Source: Paenibacillus cellulosilyticus (GTDB taxonomy: Bacteria > Bacillota > Bacilli > Paenibacillales > Paenibacillaceae). Taken from it: DNA of 44,706 nt. Position numbers and translations under genes: made by a program. Location of the stretch: assembly GCF_003182255.1 (NCBI RefSeq), contig NZ_QGTQ01000041.1, positions 1 to 44,706 of the forward strand. The letters run 5' to 3'. The notes under the pieces are model-generated. The model was given only the letters and a program-made list of their open reading frames with translations, was not told the origin of the DNA and did not search any database. Below, piece after piece: positions 1-7,774 of this stretch (position 1 is the first letter of the stretch; the number at the start of each line of letters is the position of its first letter).

Positions 1-95
1 AACGCAGCACCTTCCAAGATGCTATGTATTCACAGCACAACAGTTTTTTAGAGGCCTCCTGGTAAAGGTGGCCTCCATTAGAGAGTGACATTTTC

Positions 96-536
96 TCAGA
101 CGATTGACAGCGCCATGGCGACATCATACTTCTCCGCATAAGGCAGACATCTGGAGATGATCTCATAAGGCGATTTGGACACGAGCCGCACGACCTTGCA
201 CCCCAGCTTATTCGCGTGCTTGAGCTCATTAATCATCATCTCAATACATTCAGCGTCCGTAAGCTTGCGATTTTTGTATAAGGAGGTGTTAATGAAGATA
301 TCATTACAAGCAGGTTCGAGATGATAAGTATTCATCCAACCATGCCACTTCTCATAGAAGCTCTCCTCTGGAAAAGGGCTGCCGTGAATCATTTGATCGC
401 CAATGATTTCAACGCCTTTAGCCCCCATCTTGCTAGTTGCTGCAATGCAGTCTTCGAGTGTCATCTTCTTATAGAGATACTCTTCTTGAAAGCTATATAA
501 GCTGACACTTCTCTTCACATTGTGTTCTTGGCCCAT
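96..536 (-). pseudogene. Truncated sugar phosphate isomerase/epimerase (N-terminal half only)
   Basis: The 146 residues match the N-terminal half of xylose-isomerase-like TIM-barrel sugar isomerases/epimerases: an opening VSLYSFQEEY strand, then MTLEDCIAATSKMGAKGVEIIG, and a KLGCKVVRLV strand near residue 112. Family members are usually 270-350 residues and carry the metal-binding Glu/Asp/His/Glu in the missing part. The reading frame stops right after AMALSIV, where relatives continue with a Glu-Ile-His strand. I found no continuation of the barrel in any frame of the 95 bases to the left edge, so this is a deletion or insertion breakpoint rather than a simple frameshift. The ATG at 536 has AAGAAGG about 10 bases upstream. 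The gene lies 72 bases after the DUF2798 gene and may share its transcript. It is probably non-functional. Confidence 0.7.
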
Positions 537-608
537 CGTGCATCCATCCTTCTTGGGTATGAATTGTAAAGCTCCTATTTAAAGTCCCTTCCTATTGAGG
601 AGAGAGAT

Positions 609-1094
609 TTAAACCGTTTCTTGGTTCGTTTCCGTCCTAACGGGCAAAGGAAACATCATGTGGAATAGCTTTCTTATTAACGGGGAAACAACAAAGATCT
701 GAATAGGCAGGGCGACGATCAAGTTACGAACGATCCCTAACGCATACAGACTTGCAAATTGTCCCTCCGCGTGCTCATTCACCATTAGACCGTAAGCGGT
801 CATGCCCAACACCATCCCTACTACCATCAGCACTGACATCAGCCACGGCTTGCGTTTGGGACTCGTGATCCTAGGGGCATATTTGAAAAACAAGGGCTTT
901 GCGATTCGAACCACGATCAACATCTCCCATAGGATCGCCACGCACAAGGTCGGGATGAAGCCGGTCCAATATGCATGCAGCATCGTATCCGTCAGTCCAT
1001 CGTTTAATACGGCGTTGTACAAACTCATGATCAGGACCATGCTGCAGCACATCATGATCGTAAAGATCAAATTCTGCTTTCTCGTTCTCCCCAT
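609..1094 (-). CDS. DUF2798-type four-helix membrane protein
   Basis: This small integral membrane protein has 161 residues and four hydrophobic segments (about residues 10-28, 38-58, 80-102 and 118-145). The N-terminus MGRTRKQNLIFTIMMCCSMV and the repeated two-helix layout fit the DUF2798 family, which has no known function. I chose the ATG at 1094 because AAGGAG sits six bases upstream; the frame is open for 12 more codons without a comparable ribosome binding site. DUF2798 proteins are often found beside TetR repressors. Here the upstream region carries the same TTAAC boxes found before the TetR gene and the sugar operon, so I infer joint repression. The truncated isomerase follows in the same direction. 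Confidence 0.75.
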   Translation of the reverse strand: MGRTRKQNLIFTIMMCCSMVLIMSLYNAVLNDGLTDTMLHAYWTGFIPTLCVAILWEMLIVVRIAKPLFFKYAPRITSPKRKPWLMSVLMVVGMVLGMTAYGLMVNEHAEGQFASLYALGIVRNLIVALPIQIFVVSPLIRKLFHMMFPLPVRTETNQETV

Positions 1095-1138
1095 AAGAAA
1101 CTCCTTTGCCTTGCTTGATTCCAATGTCAACTTAGAAA

Positions 1139-1172
1139 TTAACTATCATTTAACCATTAACAATTAGTTAAC
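1139..1172. promoter_or_regulatory. TTAAC-box operator-like cluster upstream of the DUF2798 gene
   Basis: Four TTAAC/GTTAA units occur within 34 bases, including TTAACCATTAAC and a closing GTTAAC. The cluster lies 45-78 bases upstream of the ATG at 1094. Equivalent clusters stand before the dehydrogenase operon and before the TetR gene, which makes TetR binding likely. Confidence 0.6.
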
Positions 1173-1174
1173 TT

Positions 1175-1199
1175 CTAGGCCAGAATAACACATGCCTAG
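1175..1199. other. Inverted repeat between the sugar symporter gene and the DUF2798 promoter
   Basis: CTAGGC and GCCTAG are separated by 13 bases. There is no T run on either side, so this is not a convincing intrinsic terminator. It may still form a weak hairpin downstream of the symporter stop at 1266. Confidence 0.3.
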
Positions 1200-1265
1200 T
1201 TCAATAACAAGCATAAATTCATTCATGCTCACGATCAAAGAAGACATCCGGATACACCCATGCAG

Positions 1266-2672
1266 CTACTTCAAAGCTGCTCGTTTCATCTCCAGCTCAC
1301 GGACCACCTGCGGGTGAATCGCATCCAATCGGTAGAACGATACCGCGATAATTTGCAGCACGCTACAGAAGATCGGCACCGCATAATATAACACATTGAT
1401 CGACGAAACAGCTTGCGATGTAATATTAGCCGCATCGTAACCTGTGAAGGCCAATACGTACCCAACGGCAGAACCGCCGATAGCCATCCCTACCTTGGTC
1501 GCGAAGCTGTATCCCGCATAAAGCGTGCCTTCGCATCGCTTATCGAACTTCCATTCGTTATAGTCGACCGCGTTAGCCGTCATGCCGAAGACGGACCCAC
1601 CGTTAATGCCTGCGAATATGTTGCCAAAGACCCAACAGAAAACAAACGCAGGCATATTGTCTTTAAACAATGGCATGCACGCGATTGAAACAATATAAAT
1701 CACACAAGCAATGATATTGCCGTTCCGATGGCCGAACTTGCGCAGGAACACAGGCGCCAAAGGCGATGCAATCAGAATCGATACATATTGTGCCGGAAGC
1801 AAGATGGATATCATATGCGGGTTGTGAAGCACGTGAATGCAGAAAAATATCGTGATCGCGACAACAGCGCCAATTTTGATAAACATAAACAAAGTAAATG
1901 CAATCGTAGACACCCACGGCCCGTTGTTAAACGCTCTCTTATAAGTCTCCAGCAAACCGCCTTTCTGCTTCTTCACATCTTGATTGGCAAATTCAATGTA
2001 ACGCTCTTTGCAGTTCTTATAGACGAAGAAGAACAAGATCACTCCACAGACCGCAAACAAGGCAGAGGTCAGTTGGTACCCACGTTTCTCTTCGCCTCCC
2101 CCTAGAAATTCAACCAATGGAGAGGTACATGCAGTAACGATGATACTGCCAAGCGCCATTCCGAGAATACGATAGCTGGACAGCTGGTTTTTCTCTTCAG
2201 AGCTTCTCGTCATCAAGGGCATCAAAGCGCCGTAGGGAACGTTGACGAGCGAATAGAGAATGCCGCAAAAAACATACGTAATGCAAGCGTATACAATTTT
2301 GCCCGTTGTGGAGATGTCAGGACTGCTGAACGTGAGTACGAGCATAACAGCGAGAGGAACAATGCCAAAGAGAATATAGGGCCGGGTACGTCCAAAGCGC
2401 GTATTCGTCCGGTCCACCATGTTACCAATGACAGGGTCGATGACAGCGTCTAATATTCGAGCAACAAGCATGATCGTACCCGTGGCGACAGCCGGGATTA
2501 AAGCCACATCCGTATAGAAGTAGAGTAGAAAGCTGCCAATGATGCCCCACATCAGGTTAGAAGCCATATCGCCAAACCCGTAGCTCATTTTCTCCAAAAG
2601 TTTCAGCTTTCCCACCCCTTGGTTGTATCCTGCGGCCGTCGTCACTTTATCGACTGTTACACTTGTTTGCAT
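1266..2672 (-). CDS. GPH-family sugar:cation symporter (MFS)
   Basis: This 468-residue, roughly 12-helix permease belongs to the glycoside-pentoside-hexuronide:cation symporters (MelB / YicJ / UidB type). The family signature between helices 2 and 3 is present near residues 77-100 (DPVIGNMVDRT, then RFGRTRPYIL). These proteins import glycosides or hexuronides with H+ or Na+. It is the last gene of an operon with two Gfo/Idh/MocA dehydrogenases and two sugar isomerases, so it probably brings in the substrate those enzymes convert. The ATG at 2672 is preceded by AGGAGG at good spacing. The 55-base gap to the upstream gene contains a weak cre-like site near 2688-2702. The substrate cannot be read from sequence. 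Confidence 0.88.
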   Translation of the reverse strand: MQTSVTVDKVTTAAGYNQGVGKLKLLEKMSYGFGDMASNLMWGIIGSFLLYFYTDVALIPAVATGTIMLVARILDAVIDPVIGNMVDRTNTRFGRTRPYILFGIVPLAVMLVLTFSSPDISTTGKIVYACITYVFCGILYSLVNVPYGALMPLMTRSSEEKNQLSSYRILGMALGSIIVTACTSPLVEFLGGGEEKRGYQLTSALFAVCGVILFFFVYKNCKERYIEFANQDVKKQKGGLLETYKRAFNNGPWVSTIAFTLFMFIKIGAVVAITIFFCIHVLHNPHMISILLPAQYVSILIASPLAPVFLRKFGHRNGNIIACVIYIVSIACMPLFKDNMPAFVFCWVFGNIFAGINGGSVFGMTANAVDYNEWKFDKRCEGTLYAGYSFATKVGMAIGGSAVGYVLAFTGYDAANITSQAVSSINVLYYAVPIFCSVLQIIAVSFYRLDAIHPQVVRELEMKRAALK

Positions 2673-2727
2673 CTTGCTTCCTCCTAAGAGTGATATCGCT
2701 TACAAAAGCTGCAATGAATGATTGCAC

Positions 2728-3807
2728 CTAAATGACACACATGCTGTGCCGAAAGCTTACCGGCGATTGTTCGTTTGCGCTTTGATAGAACGCATCTATA
2801 ATCTCTGCCAAATACAATCCATCCTCGGCCGGTGCAATCAGCTTTTGTCCGTTATGTGTGATGTAATCAACAAAGTGCTGAAACTCATTAGCGAGCTTCA
2901 AATTCGGGTTTAACTTCAACTTCGGCGTTATATCCATACAGACACCGCCATACTCTCCAAACAGTTTTAATTCGCCATTCACAAGGGTTGCACCGCCCTT
3001 GGTGCCTAACAATTCAACATAGTAACGATCCTGCTCGATGTTAGATGCCCAGCTGAAATCGAATGCAACGGACGCTCCATTCACTAAGCTTAAATAGCCG
3101 GATGCAGAGTCCTCTACGTTGAAGATCCCGCCTTCAACACCTTTGTACCCGTTACGGTTTCGTGAAGTGGTGTGTACAAAATTCTGATGCGTGCTGCCAA
3201 CAATAAATGAAGGTTCTGGCTTACCCATCAAATAGAGCGCAAGATCCAAATAATGCGCACCTAAGTCAATCATGACGCCTCCGCCAGCCAGCGACCGATT
3301 CGTAAACCACGTGCCCCTGCCCGGAATGCCGCTCCTTCTCACCCAACCAGCTTTGGCGCTATAGATATGGCCTAAATTATCTTCATCAATCCATCGCTTC
3401 AGCAGCACAGCTTCATTCGTAAACCGGTTGTTCAAGCCTATCATTAATTGGCTTCCTGATTGTTCGGTTGCTCTCAAGATCGAGCGTGCTTCCTCCGCGT
3501 TCATACTGAGCGGCTTCTCACAATGGACATGGACACCGTATTGAAGCGCATAGATCGCAATCTCCGCATGTAGATAATTTGGCGTTACTATGCTTACCAG
3601 ATCAAGCTGTTCCGTCTGAATCATTTCTTTATAGTCGGTATACACCTTCTCTACGCCATGTCTCTCTGCCATCTGGGCAGCCTTCTCGCGAACAACGTCG
3701 CAGATAGCCACGACTTCTACATTTAAGACATTCTTATAGCCTTGAATATGTTTCTTCTCTGCATTGCCCCCTGCGCCGATCAGCGCATATCTTAACGTTT
3801 TATTCAT
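2728..3807 (-). CDS. Gfo/Idh/MocA family NAD(P)-dependent oxidoreductase
   Basis: This 359-residue protein has an N-terminal Rossmann fold with ALIGAGGNAEKKH near residues 8-20, the family EKP motif (VHCEKPLSMN, about residues 93-102), and the C-terminal alpha/beta domain with IDLGAHYLDLALYLMG, whose His is the usual catalytic or substrate-binding residue. Such enzymes oxidise a sugar or glycoside hydroxyl (often C3) or reduce the keto form. The gene follows the 268-residue isomerase with a four-base gap, so the two are probably translationally coupled (GGGGTGAT just before the ATG). A second family member starts the operon. One may oxidise the substrate and the other reduce the product, which would regenerate the cofactor. 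That division of labour is inference. Confidence 0.87.
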   Translation of the reverse strand: MNKTLRYALIGAGGNAEKKHIQGYKNVLNVEVVAICDVVREKAAQMAERHGVEKVYTDYKEMIQTEQLDLVSIVTPNYLHAEIAIYALQYGVHVHCEKPLSMNAEEARSILRATEQSGSQLMIGLNNRFTNEAVLLKRWIDEDNLGHIYSAKAGWVRRSGIPGRGTWFTNRSLAGGGVMIDLGAHYLDLALYLMGKPEPSFIVGSTHQNFVHTTSRNRNGYKGVEGGIFNVEDSASGYLSLVNGASVAFDFSWASNIEQDRYYVELLGTKGGATLVNGELKLFGEYGGVCMDITPKLKLNPNLKLANEFQHFVDYITHNGQKLIAPAEDGLYLAEIIDAFYQSANEQSPVSFRHSMCVI

Positions 3808-3811
3808 ATCA

Positions 3812-4618
3812 TCACCCCATGCTGAATGACTGTTCTAGCAGTAGTTGTTTGAAATAAGCGACGGAGTAATCAATTCCCTTCGAATCCAGTTCAGCCGGCA
3901 GTGCCGACTTTCGCGGTTCAATGCTAAGTCCACCTTTATAACCTGCAGCTCGGAGAAGACCCAAGAACGATCGCCAATCCGTCTGATCAAGTCCTGCAGG
4001 CGGTTCGTCAACCTTCTGTCCGTGAAGGACAAGAGATCCTTTGAGATGCACGTGATAGAACCGGTGTCCCCAATTGAACGTCTCCTCCAAGTAGTTCCCA
4101 CCGCTGAAGCGCGCATGTGAAGGGTCGTATTTGATACCGAGATCAGGAAGATGCCCATGCACGATGTTCCAGATTTCAGGTGTATTAACGAAGTTCACTT
4201 TCCGGCAGTTATACGTGGACACTTTGACGTTCTTAGGCGCCGCATAAGCAAGCAATTGTTCGAAGAACCGGATTGCGGCTGTGCAATTGTCGTACAACGA
4301 CAGCTGCTCCACATAGTTGCAGCCTGCTACAAAACTCGGACAATTCAATTCACTTGCCACATCAATCAATTGGAAGCAGCGCTCCAATTCATCTGGAAGA
4401 ATCGCTCCCTTATCGTCGATCCGGAGGGATTTCCAACGTCCAATTGATTCAATGTTGATCTGGTACTTATCCCGCCATTCCATAAGTTCACTGCGCATCT
4501 GATAAAAGGCTCCCACATCGTCGCCTTCGTTGATGCACAATTCCAAGAAGTGAAGTCCTCTGTGCTGTGCCATTTGAAAGCTCTCTTCCAAGGCGGGTGC
4601 AATAATGCCTAGCTTCAT
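3812..4618 (-). CDS. Sugar isomerase/epimerase-like TIM barrel (xylose-isomerase-like)
   Basis: This complete 268-residue AP-endonuclease-2 / xylose-isomerase-like barrel shows the expected metal-binding positions: KYDPSHARF (Asp-x-x-His) near residue 165, HVHLKG near 191 and SIEPRK near 237. Members isomerise or epimerise sugars. In operons with Gfo/Idh/MocA enzymes, some instead eliminate or hydrate 3-keto sugars. The ATG at 4618 has GAGAGGAG at about nine bases. It sits directly between another isomerase and a dehydrogenase gene in the same operon. No signal peptide is present, so it acts in the cytoplasm. Confidence 0.85.
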   Translation of the reverse strand: MKLGIIAPALEESFQMAQHRGLHFLELCINEGDDVGAFYQMRSELMEWRDKYQINIESIGRWKSLRIDDKGAILPDELERCFQLIDVASELNCPSFVAGCNYVEQLSLYDNCTAAIRFFEQLLAYAAPKNVKVSTYNCRKVNFVNTPEIWNIVHGHLPDLGIKYDPSHARFSGGNYLEETFNWGHRFYHVHLKGSLVLHGQKVDEPPAGLDQTDWRSFLGLLRAAGYKGGLSIEPRKSALPAELDSKGIDYSVAYFKQLLLEQSFSMG

Positions 4619-4679
4619 ACGCCCCCACTCCTCTCACTCGTTATTAGTGGAGGAGAATGGGATTCTCCCCCGTCTTGCG

Positions 4680-5648
4680 CTACGCCCACCACATCTCTGA
4701 AGCAGGCTCTTTGATCATGATTTGCTTCAGATTCTCGACAGCTTTCGTGAAGCCTTCGTCTACAGACATTAAGCCATCTTCATGCTCGATACTGATTACA
4801 TAGTCGTATCCAACTAAGCGCAGCGCTGCGATAATATCCGACCAAGTCTTCAGATCATGGCCGAAGCCAACCGATCGGAAGTTCCACGCTCGATCCAGCA
4901 GCTGCGTGTATGCTTGCATATCCGTAACGCCGTGCTGATTGACGTTATTCGTATCAAAGCAGGTGTCTTTCGCATGAAAATAATGCAGCGCCTGCTCCTT
5001 GCCTAATAGTCGAACCGCTTGAACAGGATCTATTCCTTGCCACCACATATGACTTGGATCAAGATTAGCACCAATGACTTCCCCGACATGGGATCGCAGC
5101 TTCAGAAGTGTTGCTGGCGAATGAACAGAGAAGCCACCGTGCATCTCTAGCGCTATCTTCGCTCCTTGTCGCTTAGCATATTCACCGGTTCGAATCCAAT
5201 AGGGAATTACTTTGTTCTCCCACTGCCAGGTTAGCAGCTCACCATATTCATTCGGCCAAGGCGCAACCGGCCAATTGGGATACTTCGCATCATCCGAATC
5301 GCCAGGACAACCTGAGAAACCAACGACAACGGGAGCCTCCAGCATATTGGCAAGATCGAGCGTACGTACAAAATCGTCATGAAAACTTTGCGCAATATGG
5401 GACTGAGGGTGCAAAGGGTTACCGTGGCAGCTTAACGCGCTAATCGCAAGCCCTCGCGAATCAAACATTTTTTTGAACTCCCGTAATTTCCCCGCATCAG
5501 CCAACAGTTCTGCTGGATTGCAATGATGATTGCCGGGATATCCGCCTGTTCCTAGCTCGACTGCATCGAGCCCTTTGTCCGCTATATAATCCAAGGCTTG
5601 CGCCAGCGGGAGTTGTTGAAACAATACAGAGAAAACACCTAGTTTCAT
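4680..5648 (-). CDS. Sugar isomerase/epimerase-like TIM barrel
   Basis: This 322-residue TIM barrel has a clear metal site: ALEMHGGFSVH (Glu) near residue 167, NLDPSHMWWQG (Asp and His) near 197, HYFHAKDT near 230 and ISIEHEDG near 290. It is longer than its 268-residue neighbour and only distantly related to it, so the two probably do different steps. The ATG at 5648 is preferred: GGGAAGAGG lies seven bases upstream, while an in-frame TTG six bases earlier would sit on top of that site. It lies 33 bases after the first dehydrogenase of the operon. By analogy with levoglucosan or C-glycoside breakdown, an elimination or hydration step on a 3-keto glycoside is possible. Confidence 0.86.
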   Translation of the reverse strand: MKLGVFSVLFQQLPLAQALDYIADKGLDAVELGTGGYPGNHHCNPAELLADAGKLREFKKMFDSRGLAISALSCHGNPLHPQSHIAQSFHDDFVRTLDLANMLEAPVVVGFSGCPGDSDDAKYPNWPVAPWPNEYGELLTWQWENKVIPYWIRTGEYAKRQGAKIALEMHGGFSVHSPATLLKLRSHVGEVIGANLDPSHMWWQGIDPVQAVRLLGKEQALHYFHAKDTCFDTNNVNQHGVTDMQAYTQLLDRAWNFRSVGFGHDLKTWSDIIAALRLVGYDYVISIEHEDGLMSVDEGFTKAVENLKQIMIKEPASEMWWA

Positions 5649-5681
5649 ATACAAGCCTCTTCCCTAGTTAGATCGCCAGTT

Positions 5682-6779
5682 CTAGAAGAATACAGGTTCG
5701 CCTGTCTCAGCGGATTTGTATATCGCTTCGAGAATTTGAGTGACGACATACGCTTCTTCCGGTTTCACAAGCGGCTCCTTGTCATTCAGCAGCGCATCTA
5801 CCCACATGCGAGCCTCAACATCATTCGCACGCTGGCTTGCTCCAGCAAAATATGCCACGCCGCCCCCATTCGAAGGTGCCGTCTCCACCAGTTGACCGTG
5901 TTGTGCTGTGTTGTAGACTACATAGCCTTGGTCCATGAATGCTTTGCCTCGCATCTCCGCGCCTGCCTTCGTTCCGCACAAGGTAACCTGCGCTTCCTTG
6001 GCGTCCAGCACATTAAGCGCCCATGCGGCTTCCAGATAGATCGTTGCACCGTTCTCCATCTTGATGTAGCCGAATGCAGAGTCTTCTACCTCGAACGTTT
6101 CCGGGTCCCAAGGACCAAACAAGTTGCCCATTGGGTTGTCCTTCAGCTTCTGATACGTCGAACCGACAACCATCTTCGGCTTGTAATTGTTCATGTTCCA
6201 CAAGGTTAGGTCCAATGCGTGGGTACCGATATCAATCAATGGGCCTCCACCTTGCTTCGACTTATCCGGGAACACGCCCCATGTCGGAACAGCCTTCCGG
6301 CGGACGGCATGGGCTTTGGCAAAATAAATCTCGCCCAACTCATCGTTCTCACATGCCTCATGAAGCGCAAGCGAATCAACACGGAAACGGTTCTGGTAGC
6401 CGATCGTCAGCTTCTTGCCCGTTCGTTTGGCCGCTTCGATCATGGCCAATGCCTCTTCGCTGTTAATCGCCATAGGCTTCTCGCACATCACATGCTTACC
6501 TGCTTCAAGTGCATCGATGGTAATAAAGGAGTGCGAAATGTTTGGTGTAAGAACATGAACAACGTCAATCGATTGATCCTTCAGCAGCTCTTTGTAATCG
6601 GTATAGACACCTGCACCTTCAATGCCGTATTGGCTTGCCGCTTTCTGTGCCCGCTCCTCGATAATATCGCAGAAAGCAACGAGTTCTACCTGCTGTGCAA
6701 GTGCAGCTAATGCTGGAAAATGCTTTTGGTTTGCGATGCCGCCGCAGCCGATAAATCCAAATCTCAATTTGTTCGCCAT
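5682..6779 (-). CDS. Gfo/Idh/MocA family oxidoreductase (first gene of the sugar operon)
   Basis: This 365-residue dehydrogenase opens with the Rossmann motif LRFGFIGCGGIANQKHF (residues 4-20), then has VMCEKPMAIN near residue 96 and IDIGTHALDLTLWNMN near 182. It is the promoter-proximal gene of the five-gene operon (dehydrogenase, isomerase, isomerase, dehydrogenase, symporter). The ATG at 6779 is chosen because GGGAGG lies eight bases upstream; an in-frame TTG 14 codons earlier has no ribosome binding site. The upstream region holds TTAAC operator-like boxes and a cre-like site, which suggests repression by the neighbouring TetR protein and by CcpA. Whether it oxidises the imported glycoside or reduces a later intermediate is unknown. 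Confidence 0.88.
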   Translation of the reverse strand: MANKLRFGFIGCGGIANQKHFPALAALAQQVELVAFCDIIEERAQKAASQYGIEGAGVYTDYKELLKDQSIDVVHVLTPNISHSFITIDALEAGKHVMCEKPMAINSEEALAMIEAAKRTGKKLTIGYQNRFRVDSLALHEACENDELGEIYFAKAHAVRRKAVPTWGVFPDKSKQGGGPLIDIGTHALDLTLWNMNNYKPKMVVGSTYQKLKDNPMGNLFGPWDPETFEVEDSAFGYIKMENGATIYLEAAWALNVLDAKEAQVTLCGTKAGAEMRGKAFMDQGYVVYNTAQHGQLVETAPSNGGGVAYFAGASQRANDVEARMWVDALLNDKEPLVKPEEAYVVTQILEAIYKSAETGEPVFF

Positions 6780-6831
6780 GTAATATGCCTCCCGATGATA
6801 AATGATTGAGTCCATAACCAATAGATAGCTA

Positions 6832-6866
6832 TTAACTTTTATATAACCGTTAACTATCAGTTAACC
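6832..6866. promoter_or_regulatory. TTAAC-box operator-like cluster upstream of the dehydrogenase operon
   Basis: The core is the perfect inverted repeat GTTAACTATCAGTTAAC at 6849-6865 (two 7-base arms, 3-base spacer). Partial TTAAC and ATAACC units lie beside it. It sits 53-87 bases upstream of the ATG at 6779. This is the clearest palindrome of the three clusters and the best candidate for the TetR dimer site. Confidence 0.65.
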
Positions 6867-6899
6867 TCTTGCATTTAAAATACCAAATCCCTTGATTCA

Positions 6900-6914
6900 A
6901 TGCAAGCGTTTTTT
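6900..6914 (+). promoter_or_regulatory. cre-like site upstream of the dehydrogenase operon
   Basis: ATGCAAGCGTTTTTT fits the CcpA consensus WTGNAANCGNWNNCW with one mismatch (the late C). It lies about 120 bases upstream of the operon's first ATG. Confidence 0.4.
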
Positions 6915-6923
6915 CAGGCAAAA

Positions 6924-6963
6924 CAAAAAAGAGACTAAGTTCGTTATTCACGAACCTAGCCCC
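6924..6963 (-). terminator. Intrinsic terminator of the TetR gene
   Basis: Read on the minus strand, a 12-bp stem (GGGCTAGGTTCG paired with CGAACTTAGTCT, three G-U pairs) encloses a 7-base loop and is followed by CTTTTTTG. It begins 17 bases after the TetR stop codon and insulates it from the operon promoter. Confidence 0.85.
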
Positions 6964-6979
6964 TTCGTAAGCTTGTTTA

Positions 6980-7621
6980 TTATCTTGCTCTTAGGTAATC
7001 CATGATCATCTGACTTGAGAACGCCGTAATATCTTGAATAATGGAGCCGTGTTCCTCCTCCAGTATCTTACCTCTAGAGGCAACGCGCTGCATTAAACTG
7101 ATTACCATTTCCAGAATTGTGATGACGGCTAATTCGACCGGTAAATCGGAGCGAATGGAACCATCCTGAACACCTTTCCTGATGTAATCTTTCAGCAAAT
7201 TACCGAAGCCCGCCTCCACGACAACATCATGATAGGCTGCTTTGAGCGTTTCTGTCGGATATTGATTGCTGTAAATATGGTCGAAAAACCCAATGAATTT
7301 CAAATAGTCGGGATGGGTGAACAGTAGATTGTTCCAGGTATCCAAGTAATTACGAATGCTCCCGAGTCCAGTCTCTTCCTCTTTCGAGTTCTGAACCATA
7401 AACTCCGTTACTTGGCCGAGAATTTTGATCTGGATCGCGAAGATCAAGTCATCCATCGAGTTGAAACATTTATAAAATGTCACTTTACTTAAGTTTGCTC
7501 GTTCGCACACTTCTTTATGTCCAACCTTCGAGAAGTTATTCTCAAGCAGAACCTCTTGCCCCGCAGCAATAAACTCTTCCCGATTACGTGTACGGACGTC
7601 CTTATGCCAATCGGTTAACAC
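6980..7621 (-). CDS. TetR/AcrR family transcriptional repressor
   Basis: This 213-residue regulator has the TetR DNA-binding helix-turn-helix near residues 15-60; KVGHKEVCERANLSKVTFYK is the recognition region. An all-helical ligand and dimer domain follows. The start is a GTG at 7621, with AAGGAAG about 11 bases upstream. TTAAC boxes lie 37-74 bases upstream, like those before the dehydrogenase operon and the DUF2798 gene, so autoregulation plus control of both units is likely. The inducer is probably the operon substrate or an intermediate, which is inference. It ends in its own strong terminator. Confidence 0.88.
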   Translation of the reverse strand: MLTDWHKDVRTRNREEFIAAGQEVLLENNFSKVGHKEVCERANLSKVTFYKCFNSMDDLIFAIQIKILGQVTEFMVQNSKEEETGLGSIRNYLDTWNNLLFTHPDYLKFIGFFDHIYSNQYPTETLKAAYHDVVVEAGFGNLLKDYIRKGVQDGSIRSDLPVELAVITILEMVISLMQRVASRGKILEEEHGSIIQDITAFSSQMIMDYLRAR

Positions 7622-7657
7622 AACTACATCTACTTCCTTCCAACTTTGAAATGTATA

Positions 7658-7695
7658 TTAACAGTTAACCATTAATTACCCCTTAACCATTAACC
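7658..7695. promoter_or_regulatory. TTAAC-box operator-like cluster upstream of the TetR gene
   Basis: TTAACAGTTAACC at 7658-7670 and TTAACCATTAACC at 7683-7695 are 7-base-period direct repeats of TTAACNN. The position, 37-74 bases before the GTG start, overlaps where a promoter would lie. That fits autorepression. Confidence 0.62.
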
Positions 7696-7774
7696 AAATC
7701 GTATCATAGTTGTGACCACAATTGCAAAGCACGAGGAAGTTGAAATACCGAACCATTGAGCTAGACTGTTCTTC

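Noticed and set aside
45-80. Hairpin GAGGCC...GGCCTC with a T6 run, terminator-like
   Set aside because: The T run lies before the stem on the plus strand and becomes an A run after it on the minus strand, so it does not fit an intrinsic terminator for either direction.
2688-2702. cre-like TGATATCGCTTACA upstream of the symporter gene
   Set aside because: It has at least one core mismatch and lies within an operon rather than at a promoter; support is too weak.
4151-4447. Several plus-strand open frames within the isomerase and dehydrogenase genes
   Set aside because: They lie wholly opposite genes with clear motifs and ribosome binding sites and have none of their own.
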